DNA of 6,037 nt from Rhodocyclaceae bacterium UBA6160 (GCA_002422995.1 DIUK01000159.1:4167-10203), one strand, 5' to 3'; shown: positions 1 through 5,999, counted from the first letter of the stretch. Notes: a model not told the origin generated them from the sequence alone. Made by a program: numbers and translations.

Positions 1-1
1 C

Positions 2-706
2 CGGCACGCGCTGGCAGTGGCCGCCGGTGTAGGGCGACTTTTCGTCAATGGCGAGATTGATCAAGCTGATGAAAGATTCGAAGAGCTTTTCCAGCTGGTC
101 TATTAACTGCCGGTTGGTGAGCGCAATGGCTGCCTGCGAGGCCAGCGACTCTGCAAGACGTTGATCGGCTGCAGAGAAAACAGTGACTTGTTGGGTGAGG
201 GGATCCAGCGCGTTAATTAGCTGCAACACACCGATAATTTCACCTTCGTGATTCTTCATCGGTACTGTAAGAAAGGATTGCGAACGGTAACCTGTCCGCT
301 TGTCAAATTCACGCGTGCCCGAAAAATCAAAATCCGCAGCGATGCCAACTGTTTGATAGGCATCTGCGATATTGACTGTTTCTTCATGTAGCGCAGCATA
401 AGCTGCCACCATGCTACGGTTTGGCTCACCAGCCGCATTCCGCAATGGAATGTCAGGAAAATCGATCACTTGTCCGGCTGTGCCCCCCATAGCAAGTGCT
501 AATGAAGCTGTGCGCACAATTTCAAATCGCAATGCAGATTGGTCTTCCGTCATCCGGTACAGGGTGCCACCATCAGCGCGAGTAATTTTCTTGGCTGCAA
601 TCAGGATATTTTCCAGCAGCCGAGTTGTGTCACGTTCTTTCGATAAGGCAGCACCAATAATATTGAGCTGTTCCAAACCTTGAAAAAAATCTTCTACACT
701 TTCCAT
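2..706 (-). CDS. GAF domain / HD-GYP phosphodiesterase, N-terminal part (gene continues past the left edge)
   Basis: Probable cytoplasmic sensor-phosphodiesterase; the HD-GYP family hydrolyses cyclic di-GMP. The 235 visible residues begin MESVEDFFQGLEQL. A GAF domain spans about residues 13-200, with the core motif DKRTGYR at 135-141, followed by a VPM strand and the GEIIGVLQLIN strand. A helical linker leads into AIDEKSPYTGGHCQRVP (219-235), the characteristic entry to an HD-GYP domain, including the first conserved HxxRV histidine (His230). The catalytic HD and GYP motifs lie outside the window, so activity cannot be judged. There is no signal peptide or membrane segment. The ATG at 706-704 is the first possible start, because an in-frame TAA lies two codons upstream; no good Shine-Dalgarno is visible. 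It begins 21 bases after the ATPase gene, so it is probably co-transcribed and perhaps translationally dependent on it. A GAF protein with another output domain is unlikely, given how typical the junction motif is. Confidence 0.85.
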   Translation of the reverse strand, partial: MESVEDFFQGLEQLNIIGAALSKERDTTRLLENILIAAKKITRADGGTLYRMTEDQSALRFEIVRTASLALAMGGTAGQVIDFPDIPLRNAAGEPNRSMVAAYAALHEETVNIADAYQTVGIAADFDFSGTREFDKRTGYRSQSFLTVPMKNHEGEIIGVLQLINALDPLTQQVTVFSAADQRLAESLASQAAIALTNRQLIDQLEKLFESFISLINLAIDEKSPYTGGHCQRVP

Positions 707-727
707 CTTGGATTAGCACTGCTTTAA

Positions 728-3100
728 TTATTTGATACAAACCGCACGTACCTGCTTGACGTCCGTCACGCCTTGCAGCGCTTTTTCCAGACCATCCATT
801 TTCAGCGTGAGCATGCCGTCGTCCAACGCTTGAGAAAATAATTGCGTGACACGTGCATGTTCTTGGATTAACTTTTTCAAGGGTTCTGTGCCTATCATCA
901 GCTCATGCAATCCGGCACGCCCTTTATAACCGGTGCCACCACAGGTATCGCAGCCTTTGGCGCGATAGAAAACCAGATGCCCATCTTTGCCATAGTCTTT
1001 GATTAAACGCGCTAATGTGGCATCGTAGGCCGCCTGAAAATTGGTCTTGAAAGCTTCTGTGTTCATCAGCTCTGTGCAGTATTCAGTCATGAATAGTCTC
1101 ACTTCATCTTCATCTGGCGTATAGGCTTCTTTGCACTTGCAAAGCCGCTTGGCCAGGCGCTGAGCAAGAATACCCAGCAAGGCATCAGAGAAGTTGAAAG
1201 GATCCATGCCCATATCAAGCAAGCGGATAATGGATTCCGGGGCGCTGTTGGTGTGCAGCGTGGCAAACACCAAATGGCCTGTCAGCGAGGCTTCAATGCC
1301 GATACTGGTTGTTTCAGCATCACGCATTTCGCCAACCATGATGATGTCAGGGTCGGCGCGCAGGAAGGCTTTCATGACCGTGGGGAAATCCATGACTTTT
1401 TTGTTTACCTGCACCTGGCGCAAACCTTTCTGGGTGATTTCCACCGGATCTTCGGCAGTCCAGATTTTGGTTTCCACGGTATTCAAATAGCCAAGCACCG
1501 AGTGAAGCGTTGTGGTTTTACCTGAGCCTGTTGGACCGCATACAAAAAACAAACCATACGGTTTGGAAATGGTTGCCTTGAGTTTGGTCAGATTGGTAGG
1601 CAGCACACCTAGGTTATCTAGCGGGATTGGCTCGCCACCTGCCAGAATACGCATGACTACATCTTCAACCCCGCCTGTCGAAGGTATGGTTGCTACCCGT
1701 AATTCAATATCTAACGGGCCATATTTTTTAAATTTGATTTTTCCATCTTGCGGCTTGCGACGTTCAGCGATATCCAGGTCACACATGATTTTTAGCCGCG
1801 CGACCATCGCACTTCGATAGCTGGATGGTATTTCTACGTATTTCACTAATGTGCCATCTTTACGAAACCGCACTAGCACTTTGTCTTTGCCTAACCCCGG
1901 CTCGATGTGAATATCAGATGCGCCTTGTTGATAAGCATCGATAATAATTTTATTAACAAGCTTCACTAGTTCATTGTCTGCTGAAGCGGATACTTCTAAC
2001 CCGCCGTCAACTTCCAGCTCGTCTTGATCAAGGGTAGCAAGCATATCCCCTACTGAGCTATCGTCAGTAAAGCCTGGCACACCACTATTCCCGAATAACT
2101 GATCCAGGGTTTGTCTAAACTCGTGGTGAGAAGTCACACGATAGGTAATTTTCGCGCGAGGGAAAATGTTTTTTACAACGCGTGCGCCCATAATCTGCTC
2201 TGGGTCTGTACAAATAATCACAATACCCTCTGCACTCTCTTCTACTGGTGCCCATTGATTCTGTTGCAGATAGTCAAACTTCAGATTCTTGAGCAGATCA
2301 ATCGGTTTAATTCGATCGCCTCTGAATGGTTCATAAGGAACACCAAAATATTTGGATAAGGCAGCACCTAAATTACTTAACTTGACTTGATATTCATTGG
2401 TTAGCACATCTTCTAAATCCAGATTTTTACGTCGTGCCGTACGCTGTGCAGACTCTAGCTCTTCAGCAGATATAACTGCATCTGCAACGAGAAAGTCATA
2501 CTTTGTTTTTATTAACCTAACCGGTTTATTACGTTGAGAAAAAGCAATGGCCAAAGTTTCACTCAGACTTTTAATCCCTTCTAAGGCAACCTCGGAAAAC
2601 GGCTTTCCATCTTTGGTATTCAGTATCTGAACTACCCCTAAAAGTTCGTTACTGGGCAAATCAATAACTGGTGCTACAAGCATTTGCTTTGTTCGATATC
2701 CCGTGCGCTTGTCGACTTCTTTCAAAAATCGAAGATCAGGGCTGATTGATTTAAGCTCTGCGTCGTCATAAACATCATGAATATTCAGGACACTTCGCGA
2801 GAGCGCTACATGACCAGCAATACTTTGCGCAGAAATAGGTAAACGCAAATTCTTTTGAGTGCTCAACCCTGTTTTAACTTTCGAGACAATAGAGGCCTTA
2901 TCTTCACCAACTGCGTAAATTGTCAGCCGCTCTGCATTGAATAAACCACAAACATCTTCTGACAGCTCGAGCATCAATTCATCAATGTCAGATGTTGCAT
3001 GGATTCTATTAGTCACCATTTGCAGGTGCTTCAAAAATGCCAAACGATGCTCACTCTCTTTCGCGTTTTGAGTCAATTGGCTATCCAATGTGTCATTCAT
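728..3100 (-). CDS. GspE/PilB-family type II secretion / type IV pilus ATPase with N-terminal GAF domain
   Basis: A hexameric cytoplasmic traffic ATPase of the GspE/PilB/MshE family, which powers pilus assembly or type II secretion from the inner face of the membrane. It has 790 residues, against about 500-570 for ordinary family members; the excess is mostly an N-terminal GAF domain (about 25-195, with DKRTGYR at 130-136 and LLGVVQILN at 153-161). A divergent GspE N-terminal (MshEN-like) domain follows at about 203-335. The catalytic part starts near 375: SDIHIEP at 395-401, Walker A GPTGSGKT at 522-529, Asp box around TAEDPVE (548-554), Walker B around DPDIIMVGE (583-591), His box TGHLVFATLHTN (607-618) and zinc cysteines C654, C656, C717 and C720. 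All catalytic motifs are intact. AGGA at 3113-3110 sits 9 bases before the ATG. It lies between a cyclic-nucleotide phosphodiesterase and an HD-GYP gene, with no pilus or secretion genes in view, so its machine is unknown. Confidence 0.93.
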   Translation of the reverse strand: MNDTLDSQLTQNAKESEHRLAFLKHLQMVTNRIHATSDIDELMLELSEDVCGLFNAERLTIYAVGEDKASIVSKVKTGLSTQKNLRLPISAQSIAGHVALSRSVLNIHDVYDDAELKSISPDLRFLKEVDKRTGYRTKQMLVAPVIDLPSNELLGVVQILNTKDGKPFSEVALEGIKSLSETLAIAFSQRNKPVRLIKTKYDFLVADAVISAEELESAQRTARRKNLDLEDVLTNEYQVKLSNLGAALSKYFGVPYEPFRGDRIKPIDLLKNLKFDYLQQNQWAPVEESAEGIVIICTDPEQIMGARVVKNIFPRAKITYRVTSHHEFRQTLDQLFGNSGVPGFTDDSSVGDMLATLDQDELEVDGGLEVSASADNELVKLVNKIIIDAYQQGASDIHIEPGLGKDKVLVRFRKDGTLVKYVEIPSSYRSAMVARLKIMCDLDIAERRKPQDGKIKFKKYGPLDIELRVATIPSTGGVEDVVMRILAGGEPIPLDNLGVLPTNLTKLKATISKPYGLFFVCGPTGSGKTTTLHSVLGYLNTVETKIWTAEDPVEITQKGLRQVQVNKKVMDFPTVMKAFLRADPDIIMVGEMRDAETTSIGIEASLTGHLVFATLHTNSAPESIIRLLDMGMDPFNFSDALLGILAQRLAKRLCKCKEAYTPDEDEVRLFMTEYCTELMNTEAFKTNFQAAYDATLARLIKDYGKDGHLVFYRAKGCDTCGGTGYKGRAGLHELMIGTEPLKKLIQEHARVTQLFSQALDDGMLTLKMDGLEKALQGVTDVKQVRAVCIK

Positions 3101-3109
3101 TTTGAAAAT

Positions 3110-3113
3110 TCCT
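3110..3113 (-). promoter_or_regulatory. Shine-Dalgarno of the GAF-ATPase gene
   Basis: AGGA on the minus strand, 9 bases before the ATG at 3100. It lies in the 42-base gap after the phosphodiesterase gene and supports the chosen start of the ATPase. Confidence 0.6.
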
Positions 3114-3142
3114 GAAAAGCAAGATAATCCAGCTAGATCTAT

Positions 3143-3919
3143 TTATATATCAAACCACTGATGCCCCTGCAAAATCTGTAAATGATGAGAACCTCCATGT
3201 GCGGCAAGTTCTTGCATTGTCATTTCAATTTGCCCTGGCTTTAAGTGCGTTATGTAAATGCCAACATCATCGGGATATGGATGCTGCCAAAAGGTTAGCT
3301 CTTTCATCAACAAGCTGGGACACAAATGTTTCGAGCTCTTGGCCAATGCCAGTTCTTGATCCGGGAAAGCACACTCAATAATCAGATAGCGCAAATTAGA
3401 GATTCGATTCACATATTCCCAAAACTCTGGACATGAACCTGTATCCCCTGAAAATACCAGGCTTGCTCTACCAGAATTCAGTTGAAAGCCAACAGCTGGA
3501 ACCGTGTGGTTAGCGGGTAAGGCCGTAATCATACGTCCTTCAAGCGTTACCGTTTCGGCAACACGGATTGGCGAATAGTGCAAAAACGGTTTTCCCACCG
3601 GGGTTTTGCTAAAGTCAGGCCAAATCAACCAATTAAACACATGCTCCCGCAAAATCTGTATTGTGGCTTCGGTCGCATGAACGGTTAATGGTTTATCGCG
3701 CATATCCCCTACAGCATCAACCATGAATGCCAGCGATACGACATGGTCTAAATGCGAGTGAGTAATAAAGACATGGTCTATCTGCGCCAATTCGGCAATA
3801 GATAAATCACCGACGCCAGTCCCTGCGTCAATTAGGATGTCGTGATCAACCAAAAATGACGTAGTTCGTAAATGATGTCCCCCTATACCGCCACTGCAAC
3901 CAAGTACACGAATTTTCAT
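3143..3919 (-). CDS. Metallo-beta-lactamase-fold 3',5'-cyclic-nucleotide phosphodiesterase (class II type)
   Basis: Likely hydrolyses a 3',5'-cyclic nucleotide (cAMP or cGMP) to the 5'-monophosphate in the cytoplasm. The 258 residues form a single metallo-beta-lactamase domain. Putative metal ligands are THSHLDH (53-59: H54, H56, D58, H59), H138 in ANHTVPA, D159 in FSGDTG and H225 in ITHLKP. H198 in the KHLCPS segment is a further candidate catalytic residue. The run HSHLDHVVSLAF matches the class II cyclic-nucleotide phosphodiesterase signature better than that of RNase Z or glyoxalase II. The protein starts directly with the first beta strand, MKIRVLGCSGG, and has no signal peptide, unlike the periplasmic enzyme CpdP of Vibrio. 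The ATG at 3919 has no clear Shine-Dalgarno. It follows a 134-base gap after the FHA gene and precedes the ATPase by 42 bases. The fold is certain; the substrate is inferred from family resemblance, and another phosphodiester is possible. Confidence 0.82.
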   Translation of the reverse strand: MKIRVLGCSGGIGGHHLRTTSFLVDHDILIDAGTGVGDLSIAELAQIDHVFITHSHLDHVVSLAFMVDAVGDMRDKPLTVHATEATIQILREHVFNWLIWPDFSKTPVGKPFLHYSPIRVAETVTLEGRMITALPANHTVPAVGFQLNSGRASLVFSGDTGSCPEFWEYVNRISNLRYLIIECAFPDQELALAKSSKHLCPSLLMKELTFWQHPYPDDVGIYITHLKPGQIEMTMQELAAHGGSHHLQILQGHQWFDI

Positions 3920-4053
3920 GGCTAAACTTTTATGGCAGCAATATTTTGATTACCGGCGCATGGTGTATTTCAGAAAAAATACCAAGCCCGATAATGCCTG
4001 TGTAGAGGGATAAACTTGCTTAAAGAGAAGCCTGAAAATAGCGACAAAGAACT
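3920..4053. other. 134-base gap between the FHA and phosphodiesterase genes
   Basis: The longest spacer inside the gene run, and AT-rich. It holds no start-to-stop gene. A small inverted repeat, GTATTT/AAATAC with a 6-base loop, lies at 3965-3982 but has no T-run, so it is not a convincing terminator. On the minus strand, TTGTCG (4047-4042) and TTTAAG (4024-4019) are spaced by 17 bases and match the sigma70 consensus at 4 of 6 positions each. That is too weak to call a promoter, but it leaves room for a separate start of transcription for the phosphodiesterase, ATPase and HD-GYP genes. Confidence 0.4.
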
Positions 4054-4866
4054 TTAATGCTTCAAGAAAAAAGTCATTTTTATGCCCGCAAGCTCAATCA
4101 CATCATAATCTTTAAGCGGTTGCGCCTGAGCACCTACAGAAATCCCATTGATAATAGGAAAGGTATCACCTTCAACATGTGTAATAAAATATCCTTGGGG
4201 ACGGCGAGCAATAACGGCCACTTGTATTTTTGGCTTACCTAGCGTGGTTAAACTCTTTGTAAGTTCCAATTCCTTGCCTGCATTATTGCCGGATAAAATC
4301 TGTATTGCACCAAGCGGGAGTGATGGCATTTTTTGGTCACTAAAGCCAAGTGGCCCAATAGATGCCGATGCAGGAATACTTTCAACTTTAACCGCAGCAG
4401 CCGATCCAGCTAACTGCCCATTACCTGGATAGCCGTCAAGCCTGGTATCGGCATCTGTAAATCTCACCTGACTTTGCATCGGTGTTGGGGTTGACATGGC
4501 TGCCATCGAAGCAATAGCGGCAGTACCAGGCCGAAAAATCATCGTGCGCTCAAAGTCATCATTCTTCATTGAAGGCACTACGTCGTTGATGTATTTGAGA
4601 CTGTATTTACCCAATGTGATGACTTCACCGCTTTGCAAAAAGTGCTTTTTTATAGGTTGCCCATTAACAAAAGTACCATTGGTACTATTCAAGTCCTCAA
4701 GGAAAGAATCACCTTGAACTGTGATAATGACGGCATGTTCACCAGAAATAGCCAAATTGTCGATTTGAATATCATTGTGCGGTTTACGACCTATCGTAAT
4801 TCGCTCCTTGGTGAGAGGAATCTCTTTCAAAAGTGCACCATCAATACTAAGAATTAGTTTTGACAT
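4054..4866 (-). CDS. FHA-domain protein with a second, degenerate FHA-like domain
   Basis: A cytoplasmic phosphothreonine-binding adaptor of 270 residues. The N-terminal FHA domain (about 1-95) keeps the full binding set: G26-R27, S41 and H44 in ISGEHA, and N60 with N63-G64 in LNSTNGTFVNG. A low-complexity linker (about 97-185) rich in Ala, Ser, Pro and Met follows, with FERTMIFRP at 105-113. The C-terminal part (about 187-270) has the strand pattern of a second FHA fold (TLGKPK at 208-213, INGISVG at 239-245, DVIELAGIKMTFF at 255-267), but Gly-Lys replaces Gly-Arg and the Ser-x-x-His and Ser/Thr-Asn binding residues are missing, so it probably does not bind phosphothreonine. The start is fixed by GAAGGA 8 bases upstream, inside the end of the phosphatase gene. 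Only 4 bases separate the two genes, which implies tight coupling. No membrane segment or signal peptide is seen. Its partner is not identifiable from the window. Confidence 0.9.
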   Translation of the reverse strand: MSKLILSIDGALLKEIPLTKERITIGRKPHNDIQIDNLAISGEHAVIITVQGDSFLEDLNSTNGTFVNGQPIKKHFLQSGEVITLGKYSLKYINDVVPSMKNDDFERTMIFRPGTAAIASMAAMSTPTPMQSQVRFTDADTRLDGYPGNGQLAGSAAAVKVESIPASASIGPLGFSDQKMPSLPLGAIQILSGNNAGKELELTKSLTTLGKPKIQVAVIARRPQGYFITHVEGDTFPIINGISVGAQAQPLKDYDVIELAGIKMTFFLKH

Positions 4867-4870
4867 TCCT

Positions 4871-5737
4871 TTATTCCTTCACAAAACGACATGATTTAAA
4901 CCAAGTTGAGAAACGACGCCATCCATTCAAAAAAAATCTATCATTAGCAGGTGCAGCAGATGCAGCAGTTGCGATCACCCTGACCAAGATGACGGAGACA
5001 TTATCCCGCCCTCCTTGGTCAATGCTGGATTGTATCAACTGTGAGCAGCACAAATCGAGATTTTCCGAGCACTTACTTAATATCAACGCAATCTTTGAGT
5101 CAGACAACATATCATTAAGTCCATCAGAGCAAAACAGATAGACGTCCCCATCAGCAGTTTCATGCACGTTGATTTCAGGAGAAACCTGGGCATCGACCCC
5201 CACAGCACGGGTGACTAAATTTTTATTCCGCGACAAATGCGCTTGCTCACGGGTTAGTGAACCAAGTGCAATTTGCTCTTCCAACCAGGAGTGATCTGTC
5301 GTCATTTGCTGAAGCTGTTTCCCGCGCCAACGGTACAGTCGAGAGTCACCAACATGTGCCACAGTCAGAAAAGATCTTTGAAACACCCCCGCAACGATGG
5401 TTGTTCCCATGCCGGCATACTGCTCTTGCGTTTTTGACAATGAAAAAATAGCACGGTTAGCTTCTGCAATGCCTACTTTTATCGCCGCATTGGTCAAGGA
5501 CAATGCTGCGGATTTAGTGGTTATCCCGGCTCGCTTGGCAAATGCTTTTTCCAGTTGCGCCCCCATCACTGAAGTTGCCATATGACTAGCCACTTCTCCG
5601 GCGTTATAACCCCCCATCCCATCTGCAAGAATGACACTTCCGCAAGCAATGCTCGTCCACACAGCATCCTCATTACCTGATCTAACCTTCCCTGGGTCAG
5701 TCTGGGCGACCATTTCTAGGACTGCATTTCGTTGCAT
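4871..5737 (-). CDS. PP2C-family (PrpC/Stp-like) serine/threonine protein phosphatase
   Basis: A metal-dependent (Mn/Mg) phosphatase that removes phosphate from Ser/Thr residues placed by Hanks-type kinases. Its 288 residues contain the full set of bacterial PP2C motifs: AQTDPGKVRSGNED (11-24), LADGMGG (37-43, metal ligand D39), GMGTT (109-113), HVGDSR (128-133), TTDHS (146-150), TRAVG (176-180), CSDGL (203-207, D205) and GGRDNVSV (242-249, D245). The catalytic domain ends near 255. A basic, aromatic tail (266-288) containing the WRRFSTWFKS stretch goes beyond the usual end and could lie on a membrane. I chose the ATG at 5737, which has GGAGAG 3 bases upstream. The frame extends to a TTG at 5773, but that would add 12 residues absent from the family and has no Shine-Dalgarno. 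It is the first gene after a terminator and is followed 4 bases later by its likely functional partner, the FHA protein. No kinase is in the window. Confidence 0.95.
   Translation of the reverse strand: MQRNAVLEMVAQTDPGKVRSGNEDAVWTSIACGSVILADGMGGYNAGEVASHMATSVMGAQLEKAFAKRAGITTKSAALSLTNAAIKVGIAEANRAIFSLSKTQEQYAGMGTTIVAGVFQRSFLTVAHVGDSRLYRWRGKQLQQMTTDHSWLEEQIALGSLTREQAHLSRNKNLVTRAVGVDAQVSPEINVHETADGDVYLFCSDGLNDMLSDSKIALILSKCSENLDLCCSQLIQSSIDQGGRDNVSVILVRVIATAASAAPANDRFFLNGWRRFSTWFKSCRFVKE
4875..4880 (-). promoter_or_regulatory. Shine-Dalgarno of the FHA gene, inside the phosphatase gene
   Basis: GAAGGA on the minus strand, 8 bases before the FHA ATG and overlapping the last sense codons of the phosphatase. 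This suggests translational coupling of the two genes. A second AAGGA lies directly against the ATG and is too close to be used. Confidence 0.7.
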
Positions 5738-5740
5738 TTG

Positions 5741-5746
5741 CTCTCC
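5741..5746 (-). promoter_or_regulatory. Shine-Dalgarno deciding the phosphatase start
   Basis: GGAGAG on the minus strand, 3 bases before the ATG at 5737 (5 bases from the end of GGAG). It favours this ATG over the in-frame TTG at 5773. Confidence 0.75.
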
Positions 5747-5800
5747 ATTTAATACAACAATCCACTGTGTCAAACCCTGACGCAGAAACTAGCAGATGGA

Positions 5801-5823
5801 GGCAGATAACAAGTTATCTAGCC
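5801..5823. repeat. Perfect palindrome, candidate operator or leader hairpin
   Basis: AGATAAC and GTTATCT form a perfect 7-base inverted repeat with a 2-base centre at 5804-5819. GGC and GCC extend it on both sides with one bulged base (5801-5823). Its centre is about 75 bases before the phosphatase ATG. The tight spacing and full symmetry suit a dimeric regulator site. No T-run follows, so it is not a terminator. The regulator is not identifiable. Confidence 0.5.
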
Positions 5824-5923
5824 TTCGCTTACTTTAAGCCCATTTTGCTACAAAAATTAGTCCGGCTAGCTGGCCATAACATCATTAATTTACCGTTAAT
5901 TCATTGCACACTAGTGGATAGAG

Positions 5924-5962
5924 AATAAAAAAGCCGCTCTGATAAAGTTCAGAGCGGCTTTT
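5924..5962 (-). terminator. Intrinsic terminator of the upstream gene, possibly bidirectional
   Basis: A 14-bp perfect stem (5929-5942 with 5949-5962; core AGCCGCTCTGA) and a 6-base loop. On the minus strand the GC-rich stem runs into six T, then ATT. It sits 38 bases after the stop codon at 6000, so it closes the gene coming from the right and separates it from the phosphatase unit. The plus-strand side ends in TTTT and would be a weaker terminator. Confidence 0.9.
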
Positions 5963-5967
5963 AAAAC

Positions 5968-5989
5968 TTTCCTTGAAAGCACAAGGAAA
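5968..5989 (-). repeat. Second hairpin between the stop codon and the terminator
   Basis: TTTCCTTG and CAAGGAAA form a perfect 8-bp stem with a 6-base loop, 6 bases ahead of the terminator stem and 10 bases after the stop codon of the gene to the right. It is AT-rich and followed by GTTTT. It may act as an auxiliary terminator or a 3'-end stabilising hairpin. Confidence 0.6.
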
Positions 5990-5999
5990 TCTTGTTTCG

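Larger units (their letters stand above)
5738..5923. other. Non-coding leader upstream of the phosphatase gene
   Basis: About 186 bases between the terminator and the phosphatase start, with no supported gene. It is AT-rich near 5880-5905 (ATTAA and TTAAT arms of a loose inverted repeat), holds a 12-base imperfect palindrome centred on GCTAGC (5862-5873), and has a perfect 16-base palindrome at 5804-5819. The promoter of the phosphatase-FHA unit should lie here by position, but I see no well-spaced sigma70 -35/-10 pair. Confidence 0.5.

Noticed and set aside
411..1820. Plus-strand open frames across the HD-GYP and ATPase genes (for example 411-683, 1194-1490 and 1512-1820)
   Set aside because: They lie opposite well-supported minus-strand genes and show no recognisable domain; shadows of the real coding frames.
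3169..3660. Exact 12-base repeat GCAAAATCTGTA at 3169-3180 and 3649-3660, with a similar sequence near 4294
   Set aside because: Each copy encodes a Gln-Ile-Leu stretch inside a beta strand or helix; no array or regular spacing, so a coding coincidence.
3950..4093. Open minus-strand frame of about 48 codons across the end of the FHA gene and the following gap, ending in a hydrophobic segment and TMRR
   Set aside because: It has no ATG or GTG start before its hydrophobic part, no ribosome binding site, and overlaps the FHA gene; most likely chance, though a gene remnant cannot be excluded.
4054..5737. PP2C plus FHA as part of a type VI secretion threonine-phosphorylation pathway
   Set aside because: No type VI structural genes are present, and the FHA protein does not look like the type VI Fha family; the neighbours are a GspE/PilB ATPase and nucleotide phosphodiesterases.
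5738..5773. Longer phosphatase reading frame starting at a TTG (5773), adding 12 residues
   Set aside because: The ATG at 5737 has a strong Shine-Dalgarno at the right spacing and gives the usual family N-terminus; the TTG has neither.
5768..5773. TTGACA on the minus strand as a consensus -35 box
   Set aside because: The nearest -10-like sequences are spaced 13 or 15 bases away, and the resulting transcript would start at or inside the ribosome binding site.
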